NCBI RefSeq assembly: GCF_040712315.1
Contig: NC_134020.1
Location: 13,177,251-13,241,250, forward strand
Direction of reading: 5' to 3'
DNA: 64,000 bases
Source of the DNA: Castanea sativa
Taxonomy: Eukaryota; Streptophyta; Magnoliopsida; Fagales; Fagaceae
Below, one piece after another: positions 21,515 through 33,099 of this stretch. Each line of letters starts with the position of its first letter. Position 1 is the first letter of the stretch. The position numbers and the translations under genes are program-made. The notes beneath the pieces were generated by a model that ran no database searches, had not been told where the DNA came from, and saw only the letters and a list, made by a program, of their open reading frames with translations.

Positions 21515-24500
21515 GTTCTTCTCTCTATTCCCATATCTAAAGCACCCAAGCAACCTTCTCTCATTCTACAACCCTTCCTTCTTCTTACCTCTCACCTTTC
21601 TTTGAATCTATCAACGATGAAGAAGCATGATGATTGAATCCGAACTGTTTAAATTGGGGCTATTGAAAATGGTGCCATGAAAGGCGAGAGTGGCCTCAAT
21701 GATCGCCTCCTAGATTGTTCGTTTCTCCAACACAGTAGAATGAGTCATCCTGCACAATGATTTAAAGGTTGCCCAATAGGTTTATAATCCCAAAGATCAA
21801 AATTCTTTTTTTTTTCTTTTTTGTTTGGTGTGTTTTGTTGAAATTTGCTATATGAATGAAATGTTTTATTTCTGAACATGGGATTTGAAGAATTTTTACT
21901 TATTTTGTAGTATTACATAAAGCCCAATTCGTGGAAATGCAAATTGAAACATATAGGAAGAATAGAAAGTAGTTTTATTTTTGGATCAAGAAATGGATGT
22001 GTGAATATATATGGAGACTATGGTGATAATTAGTTGGTTGATAAATCTTTAATTTGCAAATAATTTGGAGGCCATGCCTAGCAAGTTGTTATATTTAAAG
22101 TTGTTTTAATATGTGGTTAAATGGTATCCTTTATTTTGAAGCAAACTGACTGTGTTAGATGGTTGAGGGTTTTTTAGGAGTGTAATTCTTTTTTTTTTTT
22201 TGGCTAGAAGGAGAATGATTGTTTAGAGTTTTGTTGTTACATTTGAATTATGCATTGATTCATGTTTTTTGTGCTACTATTTAAACCCCTATTTTAAACT
22301 AGGATAAATTTCATAGTGTTGTTTCTTTTACATGTACACAAATTGTTTGATGAAATTCTTAAGTGATGTTTTGTTAGCCTTTTTTAAAAATTGCATTTTT
22401 CATACAATACAACCAAAGTTGCCAACAAATGTTTTTATTTGGATTATGTTTCTCTAACTTAAAATGAATTACTGGCTTCTATGGATTGCATCTTTTCTTT
22501 GAACTTGATTTTAGGTTGCTTTTGATTCTATTCTTTTAGAAAACGTATACATTCTCCAATTGTAAATTTTGGTTTAGTTGACAGATATTGAATTGGCAAG
22601 CAAGCAGAAGCTATCTTTGATAGTTTTAAGGTTGGTAATTACAGTCATTCATTAACCTAACAGATGTTCAGGATTGTGTTTGGTTCTAAAGGGGTGGTTT
22701 CCCTCTCTATTATTCGATGAAATTTGTTTTTATTTTATTTTATCTTGGGTCTCATATTGTTTTTCTCATTGTTTAATCAAAATGCAGAATTTTAGTTTCA
22801 TGGTCATCAAACCTGTTGGCCAATATCCTATACTCATGGGCCTATCTGTTGGGAACTTAATTGCTAGATGAGATGAAACGGTAAGTGTTTTTTCTTGAAA
22901 CATCTTTTTGGGTTGCTTTGAATTAATCTATTCTATAGGTGTTCGTTTGGTGTTGCACGACATATGCTTGATGAAATCTCTTTTAAATTTGATGTGAGAT
23001 CTTTCCATTCAAATGTTTTTCCCTCCTCATGTTGTGATAAATCTGAGTAGCTATACTATGGTTGTAAAAAATTAAATTTTTTTTTTTATGGAAATGATTA
23101 TTTTGGTTATAATAGAAATTTCCCAAATATATTTATTTAAATAAAAAATTACATGTTCTTTTTGTGTTGCATGATATATGTTCGATGAAATTATATAGAA
23201 TCCTCAAATGTTTCTTCTCTACATTTAAATGGTACTTTTAAATTGATTATGTATGTCCTCCAAAGTTTGCAAACATAGTTTCTTTTGTTCTTCAATTCTA
23301 GATAATCCATAGAAGTTATTTCTTGTTGTTGGAATGAAGCTATTGGTATGGGGGCTATTCAAATTTCTGGTAACACTTCCGTTGTTTTAATATGCAAAAA
23401 TGATCCATTAATGAAAAGTGAAAATTGGAAATAGCAGACACCAATAATGAATCCATTAACTAATTTATTTTGATGATTTACTTCATTAGCTTCATCAAAA
23501 ACTCTTACAACAAAATCTAAAATTAAAGATTTTTCCTTTAGTTTTTATAAAATTTCTATTCAGTTTGGTTTCGTGCTAAGTTTTTCATTTAAAATGTGTT
23601 TTTGATGATTCAACCTATGATCCTCCAAATTAAGGAGGCATTATGGAAATTTCTTTGGTGATGATATTGCTTATGGTCAAAGGAAAAATGAGAGTGACTC
23701 TCCTATAGCCACACTATTTCCACAACATATAGCGTAGTGACTCTCTCAATGACTTTGACGAGTCCAAACAAGTTCCTCTAAGTACACTTTGGTGAGATTA
23801 TTTATCTTCAAAGAATTGGCATTACAATAATCATGGAATTTATTATAGCATAGGAACTATAAAGCAATCTACTATAAATAATTATTTCATCGCCATGAAT
23901 TTTGATTCTTTATGTCTATTATACCAAGCAATGATTGATGCTTTTGAATGCTTCAAATTCTATCCTCAATTTGTTTGGTCATCATGGATAATCTATTATA
24001 TAGATATAGATAATAGATTACAGTAAAAGTTATCTTCTATTTACCAATCAAGGGATTCAAAGTTTTGCAATATTGTGATATTGGAATATATATAATTAAG
24101 GGATTCAAAGTTGTATTTGTGTCCAATGCTTGGGCCAAATCCAACTTCATGGAGGAGATGGGCCGAGCTCAAAGCTTCAGGCGATTTTCCCTCGTGGATT
24201 TTTGTTTCTTTTTGTATGATGGAGATTCTTGAGGTCAATACCCTACCATGGGAAAAGTATTGAAGAACATGGACATGGTCAGGCCTTCATAACAATGACA
24301 CCATACTTTTGCACTCCATGGCATTTGTGTCTATTTTTACATACCCAAAAGTGGGGACAAAAATGTGTATTTGTTCCATACACTCCATGGAAGAGAATTA
24401 CCTCCTTAGCTGCTTTGCTCATACTGGAGAAAAGGAAAAAATTGTATTACTAGAAAAAAGAAGGTATGAAAAGAATAACATGGGAATGATCCAAGCCAAT

Positions 24501-24740
24501 GCAATGGCTTAAGCTCTAGGAAAAAAAATATACAGGGAAATACCCATAGAAAGCTTCTGGTAGTTGTTTAAGAGTGTTAATTGTTTATTAATGGATTGCC
24601 TACACTGTGTTTGATTATAGGTGTCAACAACTCTCACGTTGCTCTATTTCAAAATAAATCCTCTTGAAGCAACCAAAGTCTAGAAGATGGGACTACTATT
24701 GCAAGGAATTGGTGGACGAAGGTATTGCGATTGATAATGC
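21089..24740. other. No gene recognised; AT-rich repeat-like sequence
   Basis: The left end continues the family M repeat. A TC microsatellite lies at 21475-21513. Short frames (22674-22871, 24229-24512) have no recognisable domain and are likely chance. Pyrimidine-rich stretches around 21240-21600 look like a UTR or Helitron body, but I see no support for a gene. Confidence 0.45.
21475..21513. repeat. (TC)n microsatellite
   Basis: A run of TC/CT dinucleotides of about 39 bp. Confidence 0.95.
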
Positions 24741-26138
24741 TGATGGAAAAATGCATGTACGCGGAAAATAAATGGATCTACTTCATTCGTAATTGTTAAC
24801 ATGCACTATGTAAATTTCAAAATTCTAGAACAGAGAGCGTACCTTGATGCGGTGAAATTCAAAACCAAATATTGAAGTACTCGGGAAAACTTTTAATCTT
24901 CACTCTAATTCCACTATACGTCCAAGATGTGCGGTCTCTTAATCAGTTCCAAAAGGAGAATGTCAAAGTATCTAACACTTCTTTACACCACTTCACAATA
25001 GTGTTCTTAATGTTCTCTTTCTCTACCTCTACAGAAAATTTTGTATGTTTCTCCCTTTGTATCTAACTGATTATCTAATTGGGCTGGCCTTTTGGGCCTT
25101 TCCAATTGGGCTAAAATGTGTGGCTTGGACTGGGACCAAAAGGGACCAATAAGACACTAGCTCCAATGGGCCTTGGGCTTTTCTGTCAACTCTTGACAAG
25201 TCTAAAGTTTCCATTAATTATATTTGATACCACTATATAAATATAATTGCACTCTAGGCCTTATCTATAAATTATATCCCAAGACTTTATTATACATGTA
25301 ACCCATTGATAAAATATTCGTAGTAATACAAAGTCATGAATGTAGATTGCTACTTTGTAAATTACTACATCTTATCCTTGAGTACCCGGTTTAATCCTTT
25401 AAAGTTATTCATTATATATTTATGAAATCTAATTTCATAAATATATACTTTAGTAACTTCTTACCATAGTGGTTAGGCCTAACTCTTTGAATAACTAAAC
25501 CCATTAAACTTTGTCAATGGAATATTTTATATCTCCGTTAAGAGACTATGAATTCGATCTTGAGAATATATGCTCCATCAACACTAAATGTGGCTGCCCA
25601 ACATATGGAGGTTTTGAATGTAACTTTAGATCTCACTCTTGACATATCAAAGCAACCTACATTTCATGATTAGGTCCATTATTCTCTCAGGATTAAGAGT
25701 TCATGTAAATAGAAGTCGTGAGTTTATTATTCATTTGACAGTCGTTCGGAGAATAATAAATCTCACAACGGTCCAGTTCAATATGTTTTAACTCTTAAAA
25801 CATATCAACATACAAACTAGAAATCTCCATTTCCATGATCAAGACAAAACATCTAAGTTGATATGTTATAGTCTTCGCAGATGAAATGCCCAATTTCATC
25901 ACCAATTACGAACTACTCTTTGAGTCTATAAGGAACTTGTGATTTACATCTTCTGTGACTAAATCACATACAATACATCTCATGGACTATATGATAATGT
26001 CTCATATTCATGTTACTATTATTTTAGATAATAATAATAAAACAAATTTATCAATCACATTATTAAGTCATACATAATGTCATACATAATATCATACATA
26101 GCATCATACAATAGGATTTAAGGGCATTAATCCTAACA
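24741..26138 (-). repeat. 3' LTR of the copia element (1,398 bp)
   Basis: It runs from tgatggaaaaatgc to ggcattaatcctaaca. The inner end abuts the polypurine tract and the outer end matches the 5' LTR start at 30727 (tgatggaaaaatgcat). Whole-length similarity to 9679-11120, 27871-29289 and 36464-37773 defines the LTR family. Confidence 0.92.
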
Positions 26139-26155
26139 ATCTCTCACTTGCCCTA
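26139..26155 (-). other. Polypurine tract
   Basis: The minus strand reads AGGGCAAGTGAGAGAT immediately before the LTR start TGTTAGG. This is the plus-strand primer position of copia elements. Confidence 0.85.
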
Positions 26156-26680
26156 AAGACTATTGTGCCCTAATCTAACTCTCATTCCCTCCAAATGTGA
26201 CACGAAAGTCCTTTGAGGCAAGGCTTTGGTAAAGGGATCTGCTAGATTATTTGCACTTTCAATCTTTGCTACCACTACATCTCCATGAGCAACGATGTCT
26301 CGAATGATGTGGTACTTCCTCTCAATGTGCTTTCCTTTCTTGTGATTCCTTGGATCTTTGGATTGTGCAACCGCTCCACTATTGTCACAAAACAATGTGA
26401 TGGGAACTTGCTCCATTCTCACAACACCAAGACTAGAAAGGAATTTTTTGAGCCAAACAGCTTCCTTTGCTACTTCACAAGTAGCAACATACTCAGCTTC
26501 CATGGTGGAGTCCGCAATACAAGATTGCTTTACACTCCTCCAACTTATGGCTCCACCTCCCAAGGTGAAAACACATCTCGAAGTAGATTTTCTGAAATCT
26601 AGATCCGATTGAAAATATGAATCTGTATAGCCAATGGGAATCAAATCCTCACAACTCTTGGGTTCTTCTACCTTTTGCAT
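26153..26680 (-). pseudogene. Copia RNase H domain
   Basis: A 175-residue open frame with IPIGYTDSYFQSDLDFRKST, STMEAEYVATCEVAKEAVWL, LFCDNSGAVAQSKDPRNHKK, RKYHIIRDIV and ADPFTKALPQRTFVSHLEGM, the standard copia RNase H and polyprotein C-terminus. The Asp, Glu and Asp residues (YTDS, MEAEY, CDNS) are present. It is intact itself, but it follows a deletion junction near 26685-26700 that removed integrase core and RT, so it is not made as part of a working polyprotein. Confidence 0.92.
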
Positions 26681-26689
26681 TAAAAGATC

Positions 26690-27229
26690 GTTTGGTCATT
26701 TTACCTTCCAAACAAGATTCGCAAACAGGAAATTCATCAAAGTCCATGGACTGTAAAAGTCCATCTTTGATTAGTCTTTGAATCTTATTTGAATTAATAT
26801 GACCTAAACGCAAGTGCCAAAGATATGCATCACTAGAAGGAAACTTTCTCTTTAATGATTTTACATGAGAGTTGTCATCAAATTCAGAATTATGTAATTC
26901 ATGCTTATCAGGAATTCAAATATAATATTGCCAGAACAGATAAACATTTTATCCTTCTTTATTACAACAATGTCCTTTAGGATAACACAATATACATGTT
27001 TACCTAAATAAGTTGCAGAAATTAAATTCCTACAAAAATTAGGTACATAAAGACAGTTTTTCAATATTAAAACCCTAGACTCAAAGCACAAATTAACAAC
27101 ACCAATAGCTTCAACCGGAATTCTACTCCCATTAGCCAAAGTAAGAAACAATTCCCCTTCACTCAGCTTTCTGGTCTCTTGAAACCCCCGCAAAAAATTG
27201 CAGATATGATTAGTACAACCTAAATCCAC
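26690..27229 (-). pseudogene. Copia protease and pre-integrase domain, truncated
   Basis: At 27229-26861 the frame reads MDLGCTNHICNF, FLTLANGSRIPVEAIGVVNL and VPNFCRNLISATYL, the copia protease region; the usual D-S-G active site reads D-L-G. In other frames at 26860-26690 the pre-integrase blocks RLGHINSNKIQ-like, DGLLQSMDF and EGKMTKRSF can be read. The sequence then jumps straight to the RNase H region. Confidence 0.85.
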
Positions 27230-27285
27230 ACACCAGGAATCTGTGGGATTCTATACCAGACATATTTTAAGAAGAAAGGAAGTTT

Positions 27286-27870
27286 TCATACCCTTGTTCT
27301 TGGCAGCTTTAAACTTTGGACAATTTCTCTTCCAATGTCCTTTCTCACCACAATGGAAACACTTCCTTTGTCGAAAACTCCCAAGGCAATTTGCTTACCC
27401 TCTTGCTTAATGAAGTCCTTCTTCTTTTTCTTACCCTTGCCTTTCGACTTAGGTTGAGAAGTAGAAGCTTCACCCACATTGGCTTCAAGACTAGAAGTAC
27501 CAAGGATGTCTTCCGCCGCTACTAACTCATTCATTAATTCAGACAAAGAAAAAATCTTTTTGTTAATGTTATAATTAAGTCTGAATTCCTTGAATGATTC
27601 TGGTGGTGACTAAAGTATCATATCCACTTGGGACTCTCCATCAATGTCGGCACCTAAAATTTTCAATGTATTCAGATTAGAGATCATTGTAAGACAATGT
27701 TCTCTCACTGAACTACCTTCCGCCATTTTGGTATTATAAATTTGCCCCATGGTTTCTTGCCTTGCTGAACGGCCTTGCTCACCAAGCATCTCCTTCAGAC
27801 TATGCATAATGTCTGAAGCTAGTTCTACATCCTGCATTTGATGCTATTGAACATTTGAGATAGATTCTAG
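27286..27870 (-). pseudogene. Copia gag C-terminal part with CCHC zinc knuckle
   Basis: The frame at 27837-27610 has LKEMLGEQGRSARQETMGQI and then GSSVREHCLTMI, a copia gag block. The frame at 27546-27286 has a Lys-rich run (KGKGKKKKKDF). The zinc knuckle CFHCGEKGHWKRNC (C-x2-C-x4-H-x4-C) is complete but lies in a different frame, near 27317-27358, so at least one frameshift is present. The upstream half of gag is at 29290-29525, beyond the inserted LTR. Confidence 0.88.
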
Positions 27871-29289
27871 TGTTAGAAAAAACTGGTTTTGTATCTCATA
27901 CAAAACACATAGCGGAAGCAACAAACAAGGATCTATTTCATTCATGATTGATAACATGCACTATGTAAATTTCAGAATTTAAGAACATGATAGCGTACCT
28001 TGGTGTGGTGAAATTCAAAACCAAAGATTGAAGTACTCGAGAATACTTTTAATCTTCACTCCAATTCAACTTTATGCCTAAGATGTGTGGTCTCTCAATC
28101 AGTTTTCAAAGGGAGAATGAAAGTGTGTCTCACACTCTCTCTTTTTCTTTTTCTCTATTCTTATATAAAAAAAAATTTGTATGTTTCTCCTTTTATAACT
28201 AACTGATTATCTAATTGGGCTGGCCTATTAGGCCTTTCCAATTAGGTTGGCCTATTGGGCCTTTCCAATTGGGTTTTAGTGTGTGGCTTGGAGTGGGACC
28301 AAAAGGGACCAATAAGACACTAACTCCAATAGGCCTTGGGTTTTTCCGTCAACTCTTGACAAGTCCAAAGTTACCATTAATTATATTTAATACCACTATA
28401 TAAATATAATTGCACTCTAGGCCTTATTAATAAATTATATCCCAAGACTTTATTATACATGCAACCCTTTCATAAAATATTCGTAGTAATACAAAATCAT
28501 GAATGTAAATTGCCACTTTGTAAATTACTACATCTTATCCTTGAGTACCCAGTTTAATCCTTTAAGTTATTCATCATATATTTATGAAATCCAATTTCAT
28601 AAATATATACTTTAGTAACTTTTTACTAAAGTGGTTAGGCCTAACACTCTGAATAACCAAACCCATTAAACTTATCTCAAGTGAATATTTTATATCTCCA
28701 TCAAGAGACTATGAATTCCATCTTGAGAATATATGTTCCATCAACACTAAATGTGGTTGCCCAACATACTTTAGATCTCACTTCTGATATATCAACGCAA
28801 CCTACATGTCATGATCAGGTCCATTATTCTCTCAGGATTAAGAGTTCATGCAAATAGAAGTCGTGAGATTTATTATTCATTTGACAGACGTTAGGAGAAT
28901 AATAAATCTCACAGCGACCCAGTTCAATATGTCTTAACTCTTAAAACATATCAACATATCAACATATCAATTAGAAGTCTCCGCTTCCATGATCAAGACA
29001 AATCATCTTAGTTGATACGTTATAGTCTTCGTAGATAAAATGTCCAATTTTATCACCGATTACGAACTATAAATTTTGAGTTTACAAAGAACTTGTGACT
29101 TATATCTTCTGTGACTAAATCTCATAAATCACATACTATGCATCTCATGGACTATATGATAATGTCCCAATTTTCATGTTACCATTATTTTAGATAATAA
29201 TAAAACAATTTTATTAAAAACAACATTAAGTCATACATAATGTCATACATAGCATCATACAATAGGATTTAAGGGCACACATCCTAACA
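27871..29289 (-). mobile_element. Copia solo LTR nested in gag (1,419 bp)
   Basis: From tgttagaaaaaactgg to cacacatcctaaca, the same LTR family as the host element. The flanks are tctag (27866-27870) and gctag (29290-29294), a 5-bp target duplication with one mismatch. Gag reads up to it from one side and resumes on the other, so it inserted into a resident copy of its own family and then lost its body. Confidence 0.92.
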
Positions 29290-29525
29290 GCTAGGATATA
29301 GCACTTGGCCATTTCATTAGGTTTTTGCCAATGATCATATCGTTTTTTTTCCTCAAGAGGAGCATCTAATGAAGGAAAGCTAGGACATGGTTGAGTAAGC
29401 ACATATTTGTGCTCTTCAGCTGTTAAAACAATGTCCAAATTTCTTTTCCAATTAACATAGTTGGATCCAGTCAGTTTGTTTTGATTAAGAATAGAAACAA
29501 GTGGGCTAAATGATATCGTGTTCAA
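29290..29525 (-). pseudogene. Copia gag N-terminal part
   Basis: The frame starts at 29525 with MNTISFSPLVSILNQNKLTG, then NYVNWKRNLDIVLTAEEHKY and QKPNEMAKCYILA, the typical start of copia gag in this clade (UBN2-like region). The reading continues past 29290 only into the inserted LTR, so the true gag sequence stops there and resumes at 27870. Confidence 0.9.
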
Positions 29526-30712
29526 ATCTGAAAATAATAAACATAAATATAATAAATAAACGGGACATTATCAAATTAGCATATAAACATATAGTATGGA
29601 ACCTTAACAAAACCATAATATAAATATGCAACGACAACCCAATCCCATGTTTAAAATTCCTTGGAAGCAAGTAAATTATAAACACTATGATTGATTGAGA
29701 ACCATTCTCATTATTAGTACTATCATGATAACTCTCATCAAACACTAATAACATGCAGTATTTCCTTTAGCCTCTAAGTAATAATGACATAACTCCAAAG
29801 GGAGGTTAATATTAAGCTTAGTCTAATGTACACCATTGACTGAATTCTATGTGAGCCATTAAGCAACTCCATGGTAGCATGGTCGTTCTTAATGTAAAAC
29901 AACATATTATCCATCCATAAGAATTTAAATTTGTAGTACCATTAATTAAACACCCTCTGAAGGGAGCAAGGCATACACGCCAAGGTGAGTTGCTTAATTA
30001 CACTACTATAAATCGACAATGGAGACCGTGAGATGCAACCCTTGTATCTCTCTCCCATTAGATGTTTTAAATTAAAGGTTTTTTAATTAGTAAACATATG
30101 TAATCTAATCACACAGAGTTTTGCACTTTATACATTTGAAAACACTTAGAAAAAGTTCAAAATTCCCTTCAGTGACATTTTCGCGAGTATCTCACGACTA
30201 AGCTCTTCCCACAAAAATGAATTAAAACAAAAAATGAAAACACAAAATTCAGACAGAGAGTTTCACTACTGTCTCGCGAGTGTTTCGTGAGTAAAGCTTA
30301 CCTGCGAAAGTTTTTGTAGAAAAACAAAATTCAAACAGAAACTTTCGCGACTATCTCGCGACTAGCTCGCGAGTAAGGCTTACCCGCGAAAAACCCGTAT
30401 TTTCAGTTTTTAAAGGGAAGATCTGAAACATTTCCAACGGTTTTCTATGAACAAACAACCACCATATGAACATAATAAATGGAATTTGATATCAAAACTG
30501 AATTTCATTGATGCTATAGCCTTAAATATCAATTTAACATACTTAAATTCAAATTTAAATAACATCATAACATCAATATCAGTTTTTATCAAATAATAGT
30601 TTCAACAACCGTGTAGAAAATTAAATACATATATAATCTTCTAACATCATGAAACTATTACTTCTAATTCCAAAACTCACAAAACATGTTATACAGATTC
30701 AAATTGAAGACC
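29526..30712 (-). other. Copia 5' leader with TCGCGA-rich repeat block
   Basis: About 1.2 kb between the primer site and gag, without coding sequence. At 30170-30400 a block rich in tcgcgag, ctcgcgactag and ttcgcg occurs in imperfect units of about 80-110 bp. The segment 29760-29850 matches the plus-strand copia element at 32800-32900 in inverted orientation, so both elements share this leader. Confidence 0.75.
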
Positions 30713-30724
30713 GCTCTGATACCA
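30713..30724 (-). other. Primer binding site (initiator Met tRNA)
   Basis: The minus strand reads TGGTATCAGAGC, 2 bp from the LTR end. Confidence 0.92.
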
Positions 30725-30726
30725 AT

Positions 30727-30965
30727 TGATGGAAAAATGCATATACGCAGCAGAACATAAACGGATCTACTTCATTCGTAATTGTTAACATGCACTATGT
30801 AAGTTTCAGAATTCTAGAACAAGAGAGTGTACCTTGATGCGGTAAAATTCAAAACCAAAGATTGAAGTACACGGGAATACTTTTAATCTTCACTCCAATT
30901 CCACTTTACGCCCAAGATGTGTGGTCTCTTAATCAGTTCCAAGAGGAGAATATCAAAGTTGTTGG
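30727..30965 (-). repeat. Truncated 5' LTR
   Basis: It starts tgatggaaaaatgcat and follows the 3' LTR for about 240 bp to aatatcaaagt, where it is cut by a head-to-head junction with an LTR piece in the opposite orientation. Confidence 0.85.
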
Positions 30966-31234
30966 ACACTCTCCTATTCTCTCATTCAAAACTGATTGAG
31001 AGACCACATATCTTGGGCATTAAATGGAATTGGAGTGAAGATTAAAAGTGTTCCCAAGTGCTTCTGATCTTCGGTTTTAAATTTCACCGCATCAAGGTAC
31101 GCTTTCTTATTCTATAATTCTGTAACTTACATAGTACATGTTATCAATTGCGAATGAAGTAGATCCGTTAATTTTTCTGCTGTGCATGTTTTGTATGAGA
31201 TACAAACAAGTATTTTCCATGAATTTTTCCAACA
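30966..31234 (+). repeat. Copia LTR end fragment, inverted relative to its neighbour
   Basis: Its reverse complement matches the first 200 bp or so of the LTR at 36464-37773, including gagaataggagagtgtccaa and the block gatcagaagcactt. It ends ttttccaaca just before the primer site. Confidence 0.85.
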
Positions 31235-31236
31235 AT

Positions 31237-31248
31237 TGGTATCAGAGC
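31237..31248 (+). other. Primer binding site (initiator Met tRNA)
   Basis: tggtatcagagc follows the LTR end by 2 bp, as in the minus-strand sister element. Confidence 0.92.
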
Positions 31249-31555
31249 GGTCTTCAATTTGAATTGTATAACATGTTTTGTGATTTTTTGGAATTAGAGA
31301 TAATAGTTTCATGTTGTGAGAAATTTAATTTTCTCATGGTTGTTGAAACTATATTTTGATGAAAACTGATTTTGATGTTATGATGTTGTTTAAATTTTGA
31401 GTTTAAGTATGTTAAACTGATATTTAAGGCTATAACATCAATGATATTTAGTTTAGATATCAATCTGTGTCCATTATGTTCATATGATGGTTGTTTTGTT
31501 CATGAAAACGTTGAAAAACTGTCTTAGAAAAATTCTTGGAAATTCAAAATTTGCA

Positions 31556-31800
31556 ATGCTCGATCAATCGAGCATCTGTTGAGCATCGATCGAGCTGGCA
31601 GGAAGTTTCTTGATCGATCGAGGATCTGTTGAGCATCGATCGAGCTTCGTAGAATTTTTCCCGATCGATCGAGGATCTGTCGAGCATCGATCGAGCTTCG
31701 TAGAATTTTTCTTGATCGATCGAGCATCTATCGAGGATCGATCAAGCAGCCAGAACTTTTCTCGATCGATTAAGGTACATTCTCGATCGATCGAGAATTG
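31556..31800. repeat. 51-bp minisatellite rich in ATCGATCGAG
   Basis: Units start near 31560, 31611, 31662 and 31713, each with gatcgatcgagnatct and then a cttcgtagaatttttc-like spacer. A shortened continuation follows to 31800. It occupies the leader position where the sister element has TCGCGA-rich repeats. Confidence 0.88.
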
Positions 31801-32314
31801 GGTATTCATAATTTTTTCTAAGTGTTTTTCACATTTATAAAGAACAAAGATGTGTGTGATGAGATTACACATGGTTCTAACTAAAAGACCTAATGAAATC
31901 AAAGATATTAGTTAAATAGAACTCTTAGTCCTAAATGGTTTGGGACTTGTCTTTTAACAAACATTCTAATGAGATTGGAATTGTTGTATGTTGAAAAGTC
32001 CTTAATTTATTTCAATTAGAAGTTTTAATGAGATTGAAGCTTAATTAAAAGGTATATAGTTTCTAATGAAATTAGAACTTTTCTTTAGTAAGTTAAGGAT
32101 AGAGTTCTATATAACTAATTTTTTATTCATTAATGTTTAAGGTATCCTAAATAGTTTAGGACTTCCATTTTAGTTAGTGATTCTAATGAGATTAGAGTCT
32201 TGAACAAGTGCAAAGTTATTAGTTGTGATGGGATCACAATTATTTAAGAAAAACCCAAATAACGAGTGGGAGTGTTGAAATGACCATTTTGTTAAGTTTA
32301 TTGTAATGTGAATA

Positions 32315-32770
32315 GATACCTTGCCTTGACTTAGAGTCTTGCATTCCATGCGGAGGGTATTTACTTCACGGATTACAAGGTTAAACTTCTTTGTGATTGC
32401 GCGAATGTTCGTTGCGCTATTGTGACATGACTTAGTAACATTACATCGAATTTAAACAATTAAACACATATGATGTGTAGGGTTAAAATTGTGATGAGAT
32501 CACAATGATTTTAGTACAATCCACTTGTTTTAAAATTTCTAGTGGGAGAGAGATACAAGGGTTGGATCTCACGGCCTCCATTGTTGGTTCATAGTAGTGT
32601 GAAATATATACTTTGTCTTTGCTTCGAGCTTAGCATTCCATGCGGAGAGTATTTATTTCATGGTACTACAGGATTGAATTTCTTGGTTTATAGTAGTTTG
32701 ATCAAACACCTTGTCTTAGCCTCAAGCTTTGCATTCCATGCAGAGGGTGTTTTGTATCATGGCACTACAT
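32315..32770. repeat. Triplicated leader segment
   Basis: Three diverged copies contain gcattccatgcggagggt or close variants, near 32340, 32630 and 32730. The spacing is uneven. They are non-coding leader sequence of the plus-strand copia element. Confidence 0.65.
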
Positions 32771-33099
32771 AATAAGCCTGTTGAGGGGATGAAATGTGTC
32801 TACACATGATTCTATGCAATGGTGTACACTAGACTAAGTGTAACATTAACCTCCCAAAGGAGTTATGTCATTATTACTTAGAGGCTAAAGGAAAAACGGC
32901 AAATTATTTTTGTTTGGTAAGAGTTACCATGATAGCATTAATAATGAGAATAATTCTCGCTTGATCATAGTGATTGGTATAGCCTCACTTCCGAGGAATA
33001 TTAATTGCAGGATTAGGTTGTCGTTGCACCTTGTATAGTATGTTTTTTGGGTTTTATACTATATGGTTATGGATGCAAAATATAATGTCCCTGTAATTA

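Larger units (their letters stand above)
24741..30965 (-). mobile_element. Ty1/copia element with internal deletion, minus strand
   Basis: Order on the minus strand: truncated 5' LTR (30965-30727), primer site (30724-30713), leader, gag start (29525-29290), a solo LTR insertion (29289-27871), rest of gag with zinc knuckle, protease, pre-integrase, RNase H, polypurine tract and a complete 3' LTR (26138-24741). The integrase core and reverse transcriptase are missing. The flank left of the 3' LTR is ataatgc; the other flank is lost in the head-to-head junction, so no target duplication can be checked. Confidence 0.88.

Noticed and set aside
26285..26612. Plus-strand frames of 84 and 105 codons
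   Set aside because: They run antisense through the well-supported RNase H domain on the minus strand.
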